From: Campylobacter jejuni
GTDB taxonomy: Bacteria > Campylobacterota > Campylobacteria > Campylobacterales > Campylobacteraceae
Assembly: GCF_001457695.1 (NCBI RefSeq)
Contig: NZ_LN831025.1
Location: forward strand, 310,001 to 374,000
Direction: 5' to 3'
Length of the DNA stretch: 64,000 bases
The notes under the pieces: generated by a model
Seen by the model: the letters and a program-made list of their open reading frames with translations, nothing else
The model's database searches: none
Told to the model about the DNA's origin: nothing
Position numbers and translations under genes: made by a program
Shown: in pieces, positions 1 to 8,376 of the stretch
Numbering within the stretch: the first letter of the stretch is position 1
Layout: every line of letters starts with the position of its first letter

Positions 1-1349
1 ACACTTGCAAAATTTTCTCCTTTTTTAACAAGGCTTTCAAAATGCAAGGTTTCGTAATTAAAAAGTCTTAAGGCTAAATCATCCATATTTACTCTTAAAG
101 AAGGATTTTTAAGCCATGCTAAAATCATTGTATCTGCGTATTTTTGAGGTAAATTTAAGTCAAAATTGTTTTGAATGATTTTAAAATCATATTTGAGATT
201 GTGCCCTATAACAAAATGATTAAAGATTACTTCTATAGCTTTTTTGGCACTTTGCAATGAGATTTGCTCACCTACTCCAAGATAATTATGAGTTAAAGGC
301 ACGTAAAAGGCTTCATTTTCATTCATGCAAAAACTAAAACCAACAATTTTTGCTTCTTTAGTATCAAGTCCTGTGGTTTCGGTATCAAAAGCAATAATAC
401 TTTCTTTATCAAGGGTATTTAAAATTTCAAAAAGTTTGTTTTCATCTTGTACTAAAGTGGCTTTAAAACCTAAATTTTTATCTTTATTATCAGGATTTTG
501 ACGCAGTTTTTTAAGCAAAGTATTAAGTTCGTAATGTTCTAAAATTTCAAGTATTTTTAAAAGAGGTTCTTCATCAGGATAAGTGGCTTTTTCTATGAGA
601 TTTTGTACTTCTAAATTGTCATACAAAGAAGCTAATTTTTTGCTTAAAAATGCATTTTCCTTACCCTCTAAAAGCAAGTTACGACTTCTTTCGTTACGTA
701 CTAGGGTTAAATTTTCATAAATTCCCTCTATGCTACCAAACTCATCAAGCAAGGTTTTAGCTCCTTTTGCACCTATACCTTTAACGCCTGGAATATTATC
801 AGAACTATCCCCACAAAGAGCTAAAAAATCTCTGATTTGATTAGGTTTTACTCCGTATTTTCCTAAACACGCTGCTTCATCATAGTCGTTTTTAGAAATA
901 GGACTGTAAATGCTTGTTTTACCATCTTTTATGAGTTGATAAAGATCTTTATCTTGAGTGATAATACGTACAAAAATATCTCTATTTTCACAAGTTTTTA
1001 CAAAAGAAGCAATGATATCATCAGCTTCATAACCTTCCCTAGAAACGCTTATGAAACCCATTTTTTCTATCATCTTTATGCAAATTGGAATTTGTTCTAG
1101 AAGTTCAGGTGGCGGTGGAGTGCGATTTTGTTTATAGTTTGGATCAATTTCGCTACGAAAAGTTTTTCCTTTGGAATCTAATGCAAAAACAATATAATCA
1201 CTTTTATATTCATTTTTTAAGCTATAAATAAAATTTGCAAAACCGCTAATCATTCCACTAGCTTGTCCTTGTGAATTTTTAAAACCTTTTAATGCGTAGT
1301 AAAGTCTGAAAAAAAATCCAAAAGTATCAATAATAGTTAAAGTTTTCAT
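1..1349 (-). CDS. polA: DNA polymerase I, N-terminal part (gene runs off the window)
   Basis: The minus strand from ATG at 1349 encodes about 449 residues starting MKTLTIIDTFGFFFR and stays open to the window edge. Residues 1 to about 280 match the 5'-3' exonuclease (flap) domain, with acidic motifs such as YEADD and CGDSSDNIPG. A 3'-5' exonuclease-type domain follows; its DxE metal motif reads FDTETTGLD near residue 318, so proofreading looks intact. The C-terminal polymerase domain lies outside the window. Pol I removes RNA primers and fills gaps in replication and repair, and works with UvrABC after excision; uvrA lies 3 kb away. Transcribed divergently from the transporter gene. Confidence 0.95.
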   Translation of the reverse strand, partial: MKTLTIIDTFGFFFRLYYALKGFKNSQGQASGMISGFANFIYSLKNEYKSDYIVFALDSKGKTFRSEIDPNYKQNRTPPPPELLEQIPICIKMIEKMGFISVSREGYEADDIIASFVKTCENRDIFVRIITQDKDLYQLIKDGKTSIYSPISKNDYDEAACLGKYGVKPNQIRDFLALCGDSSDNIPGVKGIGAKGAKTLLDEFGSIEGIYENLTLVRNERSRNLLLEGKENAFLSKKLASLYDNLEVQNLIEKATYPDEEPLLKILEILEHYELNTLLKKLRQNPDNKDKNLGFKATLVQDENKLFEILNTLDKESIIAFDTETTGLDTKEAKIVGFSFCMNENEAFYVPLTHNYLGVGEQISLQSAKKAIEVIFNHFVIGHNLKYDFKIIQNNFDLNLPQKYADTMILAWLKNPSLRVNMDDLALRLFNYETLHFESLVKKGENFAS

Positions 1350-1512
1350 AATAATTTCTTCTTTTGATAAAATATATTTTTTGGTTATATTATTTCAAAA
1401 TTTTGCTTAAAATGTCTCGAAATTTAAAGATATTTAAGCGAAAATACTTCAATTTTTAGTCATAATATCGAGTAGAGTAAAAATTTTATATGAATAATGT
1501 AAGGAAAATGTA

Positions 1513-2875
1513 ATGACAAATCAGCAAATTGATGGAATTGCAGATAAGAATTTTAACACACCTGAAGGTAGAAAAGTTTTTAAAAAGGCAGTTTTTTCTT
1601 GCTGGTTGGGAACTGCTATGGAATATGCAGATTTTGCACTTTATGGTTTAGCAGCTGCAACAATTTTTTCAGAAGTATTTTTTCCTGAGCAAACTCCAGT
1701 AATTGCACTTTTGCTTAGTTTTGTAACTTATGGCATAGGTTTTATTGCAAGACCTATTGGGGCTTTGTTTTTTGGTCATTTAGGTGATAAACACGGAAGA
1801 AAAAATGTTATGATGGCTACAATAGCTTTAATGGGAATTTCAACTACTCTGATAGATTTTATCCCAAGTTATGCAGTGATTGGTGTTTGGGCGCCTATTT
1901 GTTTGGTTGCATTACGTTTTATGCAGGGTTTTGGCGCAGGAGCTGAACTTTCAGGTGGAACAGTTATGCTAGGAGAATATGCTCCTAGCAAGAGAAGAGG
2001 GCTTGTTTCTTCTGTGATTGCTTTAGGATCAAATAGTGGAACTTTGCTTGCGTCTTTTGTATGGCTTTTGATGGTACAAATGGATGAAGCAAGTTTTAAA
2101 GAATGGGGCTGGAGAGTTCCTTTTATGGGAAGTATTTTAATCGCTCTTTTTGCTGTATATATTCGTTTTCATGTCAAAGAAACCCCTGTTTTTGAAAAGC
2201 AAAAAAATGAAATGATGAAATTGCGTCTTAATAACGAAAAGCATATGAAAAAAGATGAAAGAAGTTTTTGGCAAAGAAGTCGTGCTTTTTGGACTATGGT
2301 GGGCTTAAGAATAGGCGAAAATGGACCTTCTTATCTTGCGCAAGGTTTTATTGTAGGTTATGTGACTAAAATTTTACTTTTAGACAAATCAGTAGCTACT
2401 ACAGCAGTGATGATAGCTTCATTGGTGGGTTTTTTTGGTTATTCCTTTGGCGGGTTATTTAAGTGATAAATTTGGAAGATGTATTACTTATAGAATGTTT
2501 TGTTTGCTTTTAATGATTTATGCTTTTCCTGCTTTTATGCTTTTAGATAGTAAAAATGAAATTATTGTGATTTTAACTATTATTGTAGGTATGTCTTTAG
2601 CATCTTTAGGGATTTTTGGTGTGCAAGCGGCTTGGGGTGTGGAGCTTTTTGGGGTAAAAAACCGTTATACAAAAATGGCTTTTGCTAAGGAGCTAGGTTC
2701 TATTCTTTCAGGAGAAACAGCACTTATGGTGGCTTCTGCTTTACTTGCGTATTATGGCACTTGGTGGCCTATCGCGACATATTTTGTATTAACTGCAGGT
2801 ATAGGTTTTGTGACTACATTTTTTGCGCCAGAAACTAGAGGTAGGGATTTAAATAAAATAGAAGATGCGATATGA
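1513..2875 (+). pseudogene. MFS (metabolite:H+ symporter type) transporter, frameshifted
   Basis: Two overlapping reading frames together make one 12-helix major facilitator protein. The first (1513-2466) begins MTNQQIDGIAD behind an AAGGA site at 1502 and carries the MHS-family loop GHLGDKHGRKN. The second continues from about 2435 with VIPLAGYLSDKFGR, the duplicated loop expected after TM7. The break lies in a seven-T run (2430-2436). With six Ts the frame reads SLVGFLVIPLAGYLSDKFGR without interruption and gives 453 residues, normal for the family. As written, the product ends at 317 residues with about six helices and is probably inactive. The substrate is unknown; the adjacent nucleoside hydrolase hints at nucleosides. 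A base-calling error in the T run is a real alternative. Confidence 0.85.
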
Positions 2876-3879
2876 GACTTATCTTAGACACGGACATAGG
2901 CAATGCTATTGCAGGAGCAAATACTGATGATGGTTTAGCACTTGCTTTGATTTTGTCATCTAAAGAAATCAAATTTGAAATGCTAAGCACAGTTTGCGGT
3001 AATGTTCCAAGCCTTGTTGCCTATAGTGTGGCTAAGGATTTATTTAAACGTTTAAATTTAAATATCCCCGTTTATTTGGGAGCGAATGAAGCCCTAAAAG
3101 AACCAAGTAAAGCTTGGCGTCAAAGACTTGATGAAAATGTCAAAAATTTTAAACTTGAATATCTTTGGGAAAATATAAAAAGTCCTGAAATTTTAGAAAA
3201 TATAAATCCTGATGCGATTTTTAAAATGGGTGAGTTGGTGAGTAAAAATCCTAAAGAAATTTCTATTTGTGCGATAGGACCTTTGACAAATATCGCTATG
3301 GCTATGAAAATTTTTAAAGATTTTGATATAAATCTTAAAGAGCTTTTTATTATGGGAGGCAGTTTTGATATGCCTTATTACACTAAAGATACAAATTTTG
3401 GTTTTGATCCTGAGGCGGCTAGTATAGTGCTAAATTCAAGAGCTAAAATCACACTCGTGCCTTATAATGCAACCATGCAGACTTTATTAACACACGAAGA
3501 TTTAAAAGAGTTGCAAGGTAAGAATATTTTATGTGACTTTATCGTTGAAACTTTAAGCGTTTGGATTGATTATGCCTCTAAAACACGTGGTGCAAAGGGA
3601 ACTTGGATACATGATGCTTTAACGATAGCTTACGCATTAGATTTTAGTATTGCAGATTTTGATGAGTGTTATGCTGATGTTATTTGCGATAGTTCTTTGA
3701 CAAGAGGTATGAGTTGGCGTTGTTTTAAAGAACCAAAAATGAGTATGGGGGTGGATTTAAGCACTAAAAATTGTGTTAAAATTTTAAAAAATGTAGACAA
3801 TGCAAAGCTTTTAAAACTTATAAAAGAGAGGTTTTTAAAAGGAGTCTGCTATGAAAATTATGAAAGCATAACGACTTAA
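2872..3879 (+). CDS. Inosine/uridine-preferring nucleoside hydrolase family protein
   Basis: This 335-residue protein cleaves the N-glycosidic bond of ribonucleosides in family members. The N-terminus shows the Ca2+-binding motif as DTDIGNAIAGANTDDGLAL, a form with extra residues between the first DTD and the paired Asp compared with the common DxDxxxDD. Other family features are CAIGPLTNIA, the GGSFD segment and WIHDALTIAYALD near the C-terminus, containing the His-Asp pair. Its ATG overlaps the transporter stop codon (ATGA at 2872-2875), so translation is probably coupled to the upstream gene and may fall because of the frameshift there. Its last 45 bases overlap the convergent membrane protein gene. 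Likely role: nucleoside salvage; substrate not predictable. Confidence 0.85.
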   Translation: MRLILDTDIGNAIAGANTDDGLALALILSSKEIKFEMLSTVCGNVPSLVAYSVAKDLFKRLNLNIPVYLGANEALKEPSKAWRQRLDENVKNFKLEYLWENIKSPEILENINPDAIFKMGELVSKNPKEISICAIGPLTNIAMAMKIFKDFDINLKELFIMGGSFDMPYYTKDTNFGFDPEAASIVLNSRAKITLVPYNATMQTLLTHEDLKELQGKNILCDFIVETLSVWIDYASKTRGAKGTWIHDALTIAYALDFSIADFDECYADVICDSSLTRGMSWRCFKEPKMSMGVDLSTKNCVKILKNVDNAKLLKLIKERFLKGVCYENYESITT

Positions 3880-4278
3880 TTTTCCAAGTAAGATAAAAAA
3901 TATAGTTTTTAAAAAAGAATATTTCGCAAAACCAAGTCCCAAGGCAAAAAGATCTCCCACTAAAGGTAAAAAAGTAAAAAAAGCAAATATACTTCCAAAT
4001 TTAGCAAAATTAGCATTGAAATTTTCTAATTTTTTTAAGGATTTGCTAAAGTATTTTTCTAAAATTTTTTCTTTTCCAAAATACGCTAAAGCATAAGTAC
4101 TTAAACTTCCTAAGGTATTACCCAAAGTGGCTACGATAAGTACCAAATTTGGATTAAAATCAAGTTTTATAAAGCCTAAAACAAAGGCTTCGCTTGCTAA
4201 GGGTAATAGTGTGCTTGAAAGAAAACACACTATAAAAAGTCCTAAATAACTTATATCATTATATAAAAAATCAAACAT
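3835..4278 (-). CDS. YqaA/DedA-like (VTT-type) inner-membrane protein
   Basis: A 147-residue, mostly hydrophobic protein with about four membrane segments. The N-terminal stretch FLSSTLLPLASEAFVLGF and the later GNTLGS and FFTFLPLVGDLFALGLG segments resemble the small YqaA branch of the DedA/VTT superfamily, whose larger members act in lipid flipping and membrane homeostasis. Small YqaA proteins have no firmly assigned function. The gene lies 4 bases downstream of uvrA on the same strand and probably shares its transcript. Its 3' end overlaps the convergent nucleoside hydrolase by 45 bases. Family assignment rests on recognition of these motifs. Confidence 0.7.
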   Translation of the reverse strand: MFDFLYNDISYLGLFIVCFLSSTLLPLASEAFVLGFIKLDFNPNLVLIVATLGNTLGSLSTYALAYFGKEKILEKYFSKSLKKLENFNANFAKFGSIFAFFTFLPLVGDLFALGLGFAKYSFLKTIFFILLGKLSRYAFIIFIADSF

Positions 4279-4282
4279 AAAA

Positions 4283-7108
4283 TTATGATTTTTGTGTATT
4301 TTTAAGCTCTAAGTCTAGATAATATCCTGTGTAAGAACGGGTTTTTTTGTGTTCTTTAGCGACTTTTTCTACACTTCCTGTGCTTATAACTTTTCCACCT
4401 TTAACTCCGCCTTCAGGCCCCATATCGATGATATAATCAGCATTTTTAATCACATCCAAATTATGTTCTATTACAAAAACCGAATTTTTAAGATCAACTA
4501 AATGTTGTAAAACTAAGATGAGTTTATTGACATCTTCAAAATGCAGTCCTGTTGTAGGCTCATCAAGTATATAAAGGGTTTTTCCTGTATCGCTACGGCT
4601 TAATTCTTTAGCAAGTTTGATTCTTTGTGCTTCACCCCCACTTAAGGTGGTGGCATTTTGTCCTAGAGTTAGATAGTCTAAACCCACTTTTACTAGAGTG
4701 TCTAATTTTTGCTTGATTTTAGGAACGGCTGTGAAAAATTCACTCGCTTCTAAAACACTCATATTTAAAATTTCGCTGATGTTTTTACCCTTATATTTGA
4801 TTTCTAGCGTGGCATCGTTATAGCGTTTGCCCCCGCAAGTATCACAAACTACCATAACATCAGGTAAAAAATGCATTTCTATTTTGATTTCTCCATCTCC
4901 GCTACATTTCTCACATCTTCCACCTTTGACATTAAAAGAAAAGCGTCCTGCTTTATAACCACGCATTTTGGCTTCTTTGGTGGCGGCAAAAAGATTTCTG
5001 ATTTCATCCATAGCGCCTGTATAGGTGGCAGGATTTGAACGTGGTGTGCGACCTATAGGACTTTGATCAAGATAAATGACTTTATCAAGTTTTTCAAGTC
5101 CTTCTATTTGCACTCCACCAAGTTTTTTAACTTTTTTAGCACGATTTAATTCCTCTTGTGCAAAAGGAAGTAAGGTTTGAAGTATCAAAGAACTTTTTCC
5201 AGAACCTGAAACTCCTGTTATAGCGACTAAATTTTGTAAAGGAAATTTTACGCTTAAATCTTGGATATTGTTAATATTTACATTTTTAAGTTCAAGCCAT
5301 TCTTTTTGTGCTCTGTTTTGAAGTTGTGAAATTTGTTTTTTACCATTCATATAAAGTGCGGTTTCGCTTTTGCTTTTTAAGAGTTCCTTATAGGTTCCAC
5401 TAAATACAACTTCACCCCCAAATTTTCCTGCTTTTGGGCCAATATCTACAATAAAATCTGCTTCTTCTATGGTCATTTTATCATGCTCTACGACAATTAG
5501 GGTATTGCCCTTTTGTTGTAAATTTCTTAAAGTTTTGATGAGTTTTGCAGTATCTCTTTCATGAAGTCCTATGCTAGGCTCATCTAAGACATACATTACC
5601 CCGCTTAAACCACTGCCAATTTGTGAAGCTATGCGGATTCTTTGTGCTTCACCTCCACTAATCGTTCTTGCATCGCGCCCTAAGGAAAGATAACCTAGCC
5701 CCACATCATACAAGAAAAACAATCTTTCGTTGATTTCTTTTAGGATAGGTTTAGAAATAAGTTTTTGTTGCTCACTTAAATAAGAAAAATTTTTCTCATC
5801 TGCAAAAAAGGCCGTACTATCTTCTATGCTCATATCTAAAATTTCACCCAAGCCTTTTTTGGCTACTTTCACGGCTAAACTTTCGGGTTTTAAACGATGC
5901 CCACCGCAGTCTTTACAAATTTTTTCACTCATATATTCGGCTAAATCTTTTTCATCTTTTAGCATTTCATAAGCCATTTTAACCACGCCTTCAAAAGTGC
6001 GTTTTAGACGATTTCTTTTCCAAAGAAATTCTATAGTTTTGGCATTACCATACAATACAAGACGTTTTTGTTCTTCGTTTAATTGCATAAAAGGTATTTT
6101 GATAGGAATTTCATTTTGTTCGCAAAAGGCGATTAGGAATTTATAATAATAACTTTTATTAAAACCATACATGATTTTAACAGCACCGTTTTCGAGGCTT
6201 AAATTTTCGTCGATGATTTTTTTCATATCTAAAGTATAACGAATTCCAAGTCCATCGCAAGCTTCACATGCTCCTTTTGGAGAATTAAAAGAAAAACTTA
6301 AAGGTTCAAGTGGAACAAAGGAAATTTTACAATCAAAACAAGCTGAATGCTCACTAAAATGATAGTGTTTATTAAGGTTTATTTCCTCATGATTTAAAAC
6401 TTCTATTTCTATTTCTCCAAAGCTTTCTTGTAAGCCTTTTTCTATATCGCTTGCAAGACGAGAAAGTAAATCTTCTTGAATTTCAAGCCTATCTATGACA
6501 AGTTTGATGGTGTGTTTTTTGGTTTTGGCCAGTTCAATTTCTTCATCAAGTCTTACTAAAACTCCATCAATTTGAGCTCTTACATAGCCTTTGTTGCGTA
6601 AATTTTCAAGTAAATCTGCATAAGTTCCTTTTTTTTCTCGTATGAGTGGAGCGTAGATGATGATTTTTGCACCTTTTGGAAATTTTAAAATTTCACTGAC
6701 TATATCACTTGCACTCATAGATGAGATTTTTTGTCCACATTGATGACAATGTTGAATGCCAACTCTTGCGTATAAAAGTCTTAGATAATCATAAATTTCA
6801 GTGATGGTTCCTACAGTAGAGCGTGGATTTTTAGAAGTAGTTTTTTGATCTATGGCAATGGCTGGAGTTAAACCTTCGATTTTATCGACATCAGGTTTGC
6901 CTACCTTATCTAAAAATTGTCTAGCATAAGCACTTAAACTTTCTATATAACGGCGTTGTCCTTCAGCATAAAGAGTTCCAAAAGCAAGGGTTGATTTTCC
7001 ACTTCCACTCAGTCCTGTAAAAACAATGAGTTTGTTTTTGGGAATTTCAAGGTGGATATTTTTTAGGTTATTTTCTCTTGCACCAATGATTTTTATGGTA
7101 TCGTTCAT
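4283..7108 (-). CDS. uvrA: Excinuclease ABC subunit A
   Basis: The 941-residue length is typical of UvrA, the damage-sensing ATPase of nucleotide excision repair. Two ABC ATPase halves are visible: Walker [15 protein letters not shown] near residue 32 with signature SGGEAQRIRIA, and a second Walker A GVSGSGKSSL in the C-terminal half with signature LSGGEAQRIKLA. Zinc modules appear as CxxC pairs (CHQCG, CDGLG region, CEKCSGDGEI, CDTCGGKRYN). The protein loads UvrB at lesions. It starts ATGAACGATACC at 7108 and is separated from the upstream permease gene by about 70 bases that carry a hairpin. Confidence 0.97.
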   Translation of the reverse strand: MNDTIKIIGARENNLKNIHLEIPKNKLIVFTGLSGSGKSTLAFGTLYAEGQRRYIESLSAYARQFLDKVGKPDVDKIEGLTPAIAIDQKTTSKNPRSTVGTITEIYDYLRLLYARVGIQHCHQCGQKISSMSASDIVSEILKFPKGAKIIIYAPLIREKKGTYADLLENLRNKGYVRAQIDGVLVRLDEEIELAKTKKHTIKLVIDRLEIQEDLLSRLASDIEKGLQESFGEIEIEVLNHEEINLNKHYHFSEHSACFDCKISFVPLEPLSFSFNSPKGACEACDGLGIRYTLDMKKIIDENLSLENGAVKIMYGFNKSYYYKFLIAFCEQNEIPIKIPFMQLNEEQKRLVLYGNAKTIEFLWKRNRLKRTFEGVVKMAYEMLKDEKDLAEYMSEKICKDCGGHRLKPESLAVKVAKKGLGEILDMSIEDSTAFFADEKNFSYLSEQQKLISKPILKEINERLFFLYDVGLGYLSLGRDARTISGGEAQRIRIASQIGSGLSGVMYVLDEPSIGLHERDTAKLIKTLRNLQQKGNTLIVVEHDKMTIEEADFIVDIGPKAGKFGGEVVFSGTYKELLKSKSETALYMNGKKQISQLQNRAQKEWLELKNVNINNIQDLSVKFPLQNLVAITGVSGSGKSSLILQTLLPFAQEELNRAKKVKKLGGVQIEGLEKLDKVIYLDQSPIGRTPRSNPATYTGAMDEIRNLFAATKEAKMRGYKAGRFSFNVKGGRCEKCSGDGEIKIEMHFLPDVMVVCDTCGGKRYNDATLEIKYKGKNISEILNMSVLEASEFFTAVPKIKQKLDTLVKVGLDYLTLGQNATTLSGGEAQRIKLAKELSRSDTGKTLYILDEPTTGLHFEDVNKLILVLQHLVDLKNSVFVIEHNLDVIKNADYIIDMGPEGGVKGGKVISTGSVEKVAKEHKKTRSYTGYYLDLELKNTQKS

Positions 7109-7162
7109 AGTCTTTCCTAAACATTAAATAAATTTAAGATTTTAGCATAATAATATTAAAAG

Positions 7163-7182
7163 AACTTGGATAAATCCAAGTT
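7163..7182 (-). terminator. Hairpin after the TauE/SafE permease gene
   Basis: An 8-bp perfect stem (AACTTGGA / TCCAAGTT) with a TAAA loop overlaps the permease stop codon. On the minus strand it is followed by CTTTTAA, so it resembles a weak intrinsic terminator separating the permease from uvrA. Confidence 0.6.
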
Positions 7183-7966
7183 AAAAATTTATAAGATTTA
7201 GCTTATTAAGTAAAGAGTGGGTGGTTCCAAGTATTGATAAGGCATATACGCAAAGTAAAATTTTTCTATGAGCTGAAATATGCATTTTTTCTATGATTTT
7301 AATTCCTATAAAAACTCCAACCATAGAAGCTATACCTACTAGTATTCCTTTATGAATAACTTCAGAGTCTATAACTCCAGAATTTGAAAAAGATATAATA
7401 CCAGAGACTGAAGCAAAAATAACAAAAAACAAGGATAAAGAAACAACTTTTTTACTATCATAGCCTAAAAAATAAGCTAAAATCGGAGCAATTAAAAGTC
7501 CGCCACCAATTCCCAAAGAAATAGCAAAAATACCAGTAAAAGCTCCAGCAATAAATAAAATGACATTCTTTACCCAAACGCTTCTTTGATTTTGCACAAT
7601 GTTTTCTTTAATTCCAAAAGCATATTTGATAAAAAATATACAACTTACCGCCAAAAATACGCTAGTAAGAGCTACATCACTTAAAGCTTTTAAAAGCATT
7701 CCGCTAAAGCTTGCTCCTATGAGCCCTCCAAAACCTATCATAATACTATCTTTAAGATTTAGATTTTTTTTCTTATAATTAATATAAGAGCCAAAAACTG
7801 CTGCAAAAATCATTTGCAATACTGAAATTCCGATAGCATGGTGAGCACTTGCTCCAAGTGCGAACATAGAAGGAACGATAATCATACCTCCACCAATGCC
7901 AAAAAGTCCAGAAGCAATACCTGAAATGATTCCTATGATTAGATAAGGTAAATCTGTGATTTCCAT
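7181..7966 (-). CDS. TauE/SafE (TSUP) family sulfite/anion exporter-like permease
   Basis: A 261-residue membrane protein with about eight predicted helices. Both halves carry the glycine-rich TSUP repeat: GLFGIGGGMIIVPSMFALG near residue 21 and FAISLGIGGGLLIAPILAYFLG near residue 146. Family members move sulfite, sulfonates or other organosulfur anions, but substrate cannot be read from sequence and no sulfur-metabolism gene is adjacent. The ATG at 7966 follows an AGGAAA-type site. It is transcribed away from the trp operon across the longest intergenic region in this part of the window, and ends in a hairpin before uvrA. Confidence 0.85.
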   Translation of the reverse strand: MEITDLPYLIIGIISGIASGLFGIGGGMIIVPSMFALGASAHHAIGISVLQMIFAAVFGSYINYKKKNLNLKDSIMIGFGGLIGASFSGMLLKALSDVALTSVFLAVSCIFFIKYAFGIKENIVQNQRSVWVKNVILFIAGAFTGIFAISLGIGGGLLIAPILAYFLGYDSKKVVSLSLFFVIFASVSGIISFSNSGVIDSEVIHKGILVGIASMVGVFIGIKIIEKMHISAHRKILLCVYALSILGTTHSLLNKLNLINF

Positions 7967-8096
7967 AGCTTTTCCTAAAAAATATTAAATATTTCAAATA
8001 CGGAATAATTTTATCTTATTAAGCTAAGTATTATCTTAGTTTTTTATAACAATAGAATATTTTTTTGGTAACTTTAAGCATCGTAAAAATGTTTCA

Positions 8097-8130
8097 AAAT
8101 ATTATAAAATATAAAGATTTTATAATATTT
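8097..8130. promoter_or_regulatory. 14-bp perfect inverted repeat between permease and trp operon
   Basis: The arms AAATATTATAAAAT (8097-8110) and ATTTTATAATATTT (8117-8130) are exact reverse complements around a 6-base centre. The right arm contains TATAAT (8121-8126), which could be a -10 element for the trp transcript, so a protein bound here could block it. The rest of 7967-8238 is AT-rich with no other clear element. No operator family is recognised; AT-rich DNA gives some palindromes by chance. Confidence 0.4.
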
Positions 8131-8238
8131 ATTTTAAATTTAAAGCAAAATTTATATTTATTGATTAAAATTAATTTAGACTTTAAAAATTTTCATAAAA
8201 GTCTTAATTTTTGAAATATTTTATAAGAAAGGTAAAAG

Positions 8239-8313
8239 ATGAGTGAAAATAATTTTTTTAGTAATTCTTTGATTTTAAAACTTACACACACTCTTTGCTC
8301 TTGGCGTTTCTAA
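8239..8313 (+). CDS. Possible trp operon leader peptide (24 aa)
   Basis: A short ORF, ATG at 8239 and TAA at 8311-8313, has a good ribosome site (AAGAAAGG, 8226-8232) and lies 63 bases before trpE. The peptide ends LCSWRF, so its only Trp codon is third from the end. Classical trp leaders have tandem Trp codons and a GC-rich attenuator; no such terminator is visible between this ORF and trpE, only T-rich DNA. It may act as a sensor of charged tRNA-Trp by ribosome stalling, or be a small gene or chance ORF. Confidence 0.5.
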   Translation: MSENNFFSNSLILKLTHTLCSWRF

Positions 8314-8376
8314 ACTTCTTTTTATCTAAATTTTTTCTTTAATATTATTTTAATTTATTTTTTAAAAAGGTTTATT

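Noticed and set aside
7967-8238. Possible gene in the longest intergenic region
   Set aside because: Stops in every frame within short distances, very AT-rich. It holds only an inverted repeat, a TATAAT and the leader ORF's ribosome site.
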